From the NCBI GenBank assembly GCA_015484985.1, contig WFUL01000262.1:1-6588 (forward strand): DNA of 6,588 bases, read 5' to 3'. The DNA is from Anaerolineales bacterium (GTDB taxonomy: Bacteria > Chloroflexota > Anaerolineae > Anaerolineales > DRMV01). The position numbers and the translations under genes were made by a program. This document shows positions 5,694 to 6,588 of the stretch, piece by piece (position 1 is the first letter of the stretch; every line of letters starts with the position of its first letter). The notes below the pieces were generated by a model. The model had not been told where the DNA came from and ran no database searches. It worked only from the letters and a program-made list of their open reading frames with translations.

Positions 5694-6530
5694 ATGCCTG
5701 CGCCTATCGCGATTTTGACGGATTTTGGTTCCCTGGACCCCTATGTGGGCATCATGAAGGGCGTGATGCAAACTCGCGCGCCCGGCGCGCCTCTCATCGA
5801 CCTGACCCACGAAATTCCGCCGGGCGACCTGCTCCGGGCGTCCGTGGTGCTGTGGCAGAGCGTGCCCTACTTTCCACCGGGCACGGTGTTCCTGGTGGTG
5901 GTCGACCCCGGCGTGGGCACGGAACGCAAACCGGTGCTCGTGGAGAGCGGGCCGTACCGCTTCGTGGCCCCGGACAACGGGGTCCTGACCTTCGTGCTTC
6001 GCGAAGGCTGGCGCGCCTGGGTCCTGGAGAATCCCCTCTTCCGTTTGGAGACGGTAAGCACCACCTTCCACGGACGGGACATCTTCGCGCCGGCAGCGGC
6101 CCATGCCGCCCAGGGCATCCCCGGGGATGCCTTTGGACCCCAGGTGGCGGAACTGGTCACCCTGCCGCCCGTGGTGTGCCGACACCGACCTCCGGGACGC
6201 CTGCAGGGCCAGGTACTCTACGCGGACCGCTTTGGCAACGTGCTCACCTCCCTGGGGACCTTCCATCCCGAAACCGGGGACGTGTGGCGCTTTCGCCCCT
6301 GGCAGGGGGAGGGCGGGGAACGACGCCTGCGCTTTCGGGAACTGGAACTCCCTTCCGGCCGCACCCTTTCCTGGGTGCGCACCTTTGGCGACCTGCCGGA
6401 AGGCGAACCGGGCTTCCTGGTCGGGAGCACGGGCTTGATTGAAATCGTGGTCAACCGGGCCAGCGCCCAGGACCTCCTGGGCCTGGAACGGGGCCAGCCC
6501 CTCATCCTGCACGTGGAGGAAGTGGATTGA
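5694..6530 (+). CDS. SAM hydroxide adenosyltransferase (DUF62 / SAM hydrolase family)
   Basis: The protein has 278 residues, the usual size for this family, which cleaves S-adenosylmethionine with water to adenosine and methionine; relatives are halogenases such as SalL and fluorinase. Motifs in order are LTDFGSLDPYVG (8-19), HEIPPGD (39-45), DPGVGT (71-76), APDNG (92-96) and TFHGRDIFAPAAA (124-136). The Asp-Arg-His triad that activates water in the hydrolases appears as D71, R78 and H126, which favours hydrolase over halogenase. The C-terminal beta domain contains ADRFGNVLTS (177-186), where the family usually has FGNxxTN, and GSTGLIEI (244-251). The protein has no signal peptide and is cytosolic. 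The ATG at 5694 follows GAAGGA at 5686-5691. Its physiological role is poorly understood in general; here it sits between a protease and a nucleotide-sugar-type gene, which gives no clear pathway. Confidence 0.93.
   Translation: MPAPIAILTDFGSLDPYVGIMKGVMQTRAPGAPLIDLTHEIPPGDLLRASVVLWQSVPYFPPGTVFLVVVDPGVGTERKPVLVESGPYRFVAPDNGVLTFVLREGWRAWVLENPLFRLETVSTTFHGRDIFAPAAAHAAQGIPGDAFGPQVAELVTLPPVVCRHRPPGRLQGQVLYADRFGNVLTSLGTFHPETGDVWRFRPWQGEGGERRLRFRELELPSGRTLSWVRTFGDLPEGEPGFLVGSTGLIEIVVNRASAQDLLGLERGQPLILHVEEVD
6515..6519 (+). promoter_or_regulatory. Ribosome binding site supporting a TTG start for the last gene
   Basis: GGAGG ends seven bases before TTG at 6527, ideal spacing. No in-frame ATG or GTG lies near, and the conserved N-terminal motif of the product begins only nine codons later, so the start must be here. 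Confidence 0.6.
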
Positions 6531-6588
6531 AGGCCTCTCCCCAAATCGAAGTCCTGGCCCTCATCCCCGCGCGGGGCGGGTCCAAGGG
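6527..6588 (+). CDS. N-terminus of a cytidylyltransferase-like protein (CMP-sugar synthetase type), cut by window edge
   Basis: Twenty full codons are visible. The motif LALIPARGGSKG at residues 10-21 (the last Gly from an incomplete codon GG) is the nucleotide-binding loop that opens acylneuraminate cytidylyltransferases (NeuA) and relatives such as CMP-pseudaminic or legionaminic acid synthetases and KdsB-like enzymes. They activate a sugar acid or polyol phosphate with CTP for surface glycan synthesis. TTG at 6527-6529 is the only suitable start and overlaps the preceding TGA by four bases (TTGA), with GGAGG at 6515-6519. The exact substrate cannot be told from this fragment. Confidence 0.75.
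   Translation, partial: MKASPQIEVLALIPARGGSK

Noticed and set aside
4701..6512. 603-residue open frame on the minus strand antisense to the protease and SAM hydrolase genes
   Set aside because: It spans two well-recognised plus-strand genes and shows no domain or motif. Long antisense frames are common opposite GC-rich genes.

Overview
This GC-rich window carries genes only on the plus strand. It looks like bacterial chromosome, most plausibly from Chloroflexota (Anaerolineae-like). That assignment is an inference from three things: membrane-anchored extracytoplasmic proteins with Pro/Thr 'PTPTP' linkers, a chimeric trypsin-like protease of a style I associate with that phylum, and GC-rich codon use. 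No rRNA, tRNA, CRISPR array, insertion sequence or phage signature is visible.

Layout. (1) 1-81 is the C-terminal tail of an unidentified gene, followed by a 229-base intergenic stretch with a likely extended -10 promoter. (2) 311-2634 is a tight three-gene operon. It encodes a GlpA-type FAD glycerol-3-phosphate dehydrogenase without the usual C-terminal iron-sulfur (BFD-like) domain, then a complete SdhB/FrdB-like three-cluster iron-sulfur protein, then a single three-helix SdhC-like cytochrome b anchor. (3) 2673-3518 encodes a membrane-tethered DsbA-like thiol oxidoreductase, probably read through from the same operon and ending at a strong terminator-like hairpin at 3545-3594. (4) 3519-3782 is a 264-base gap with that hairpin and further alternative inverted repeats. 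(5) 3783-6588 is a second transcription unit: a large HtrA-like secreted or anchored serine protease, a SAM hydroxide adenosyltransferase (DUF62), and the first codons of a nucleotidyltransferase of the CMP-sugar synthetase type, which starts at TTG and overlaps the preceding stop.

The most interesting item is the glpA-sdhB-sdhC arrangement. A DAO-fold glycerol-3-phosphate dehydrogenase occupies the place normally held by SdhA/FrdA, and the SdhB and SdhC partners are complete in their cofactor motifs. The simplest reading is a hybrid membrane complex. Electrons would pass from glycerol 3-phosphate to FAD, then through [2Fe-2S], [4Fe-4S] and [3Fe-4S] clusters to heme b and quinone at the membrane. 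It would do the job of GlpABC or GlpD with complex-II-type electron-transfer subunits. The individual families are clear from sequence. That the three form one complex is inference from gene order, overlap and the missing GlpA domain.
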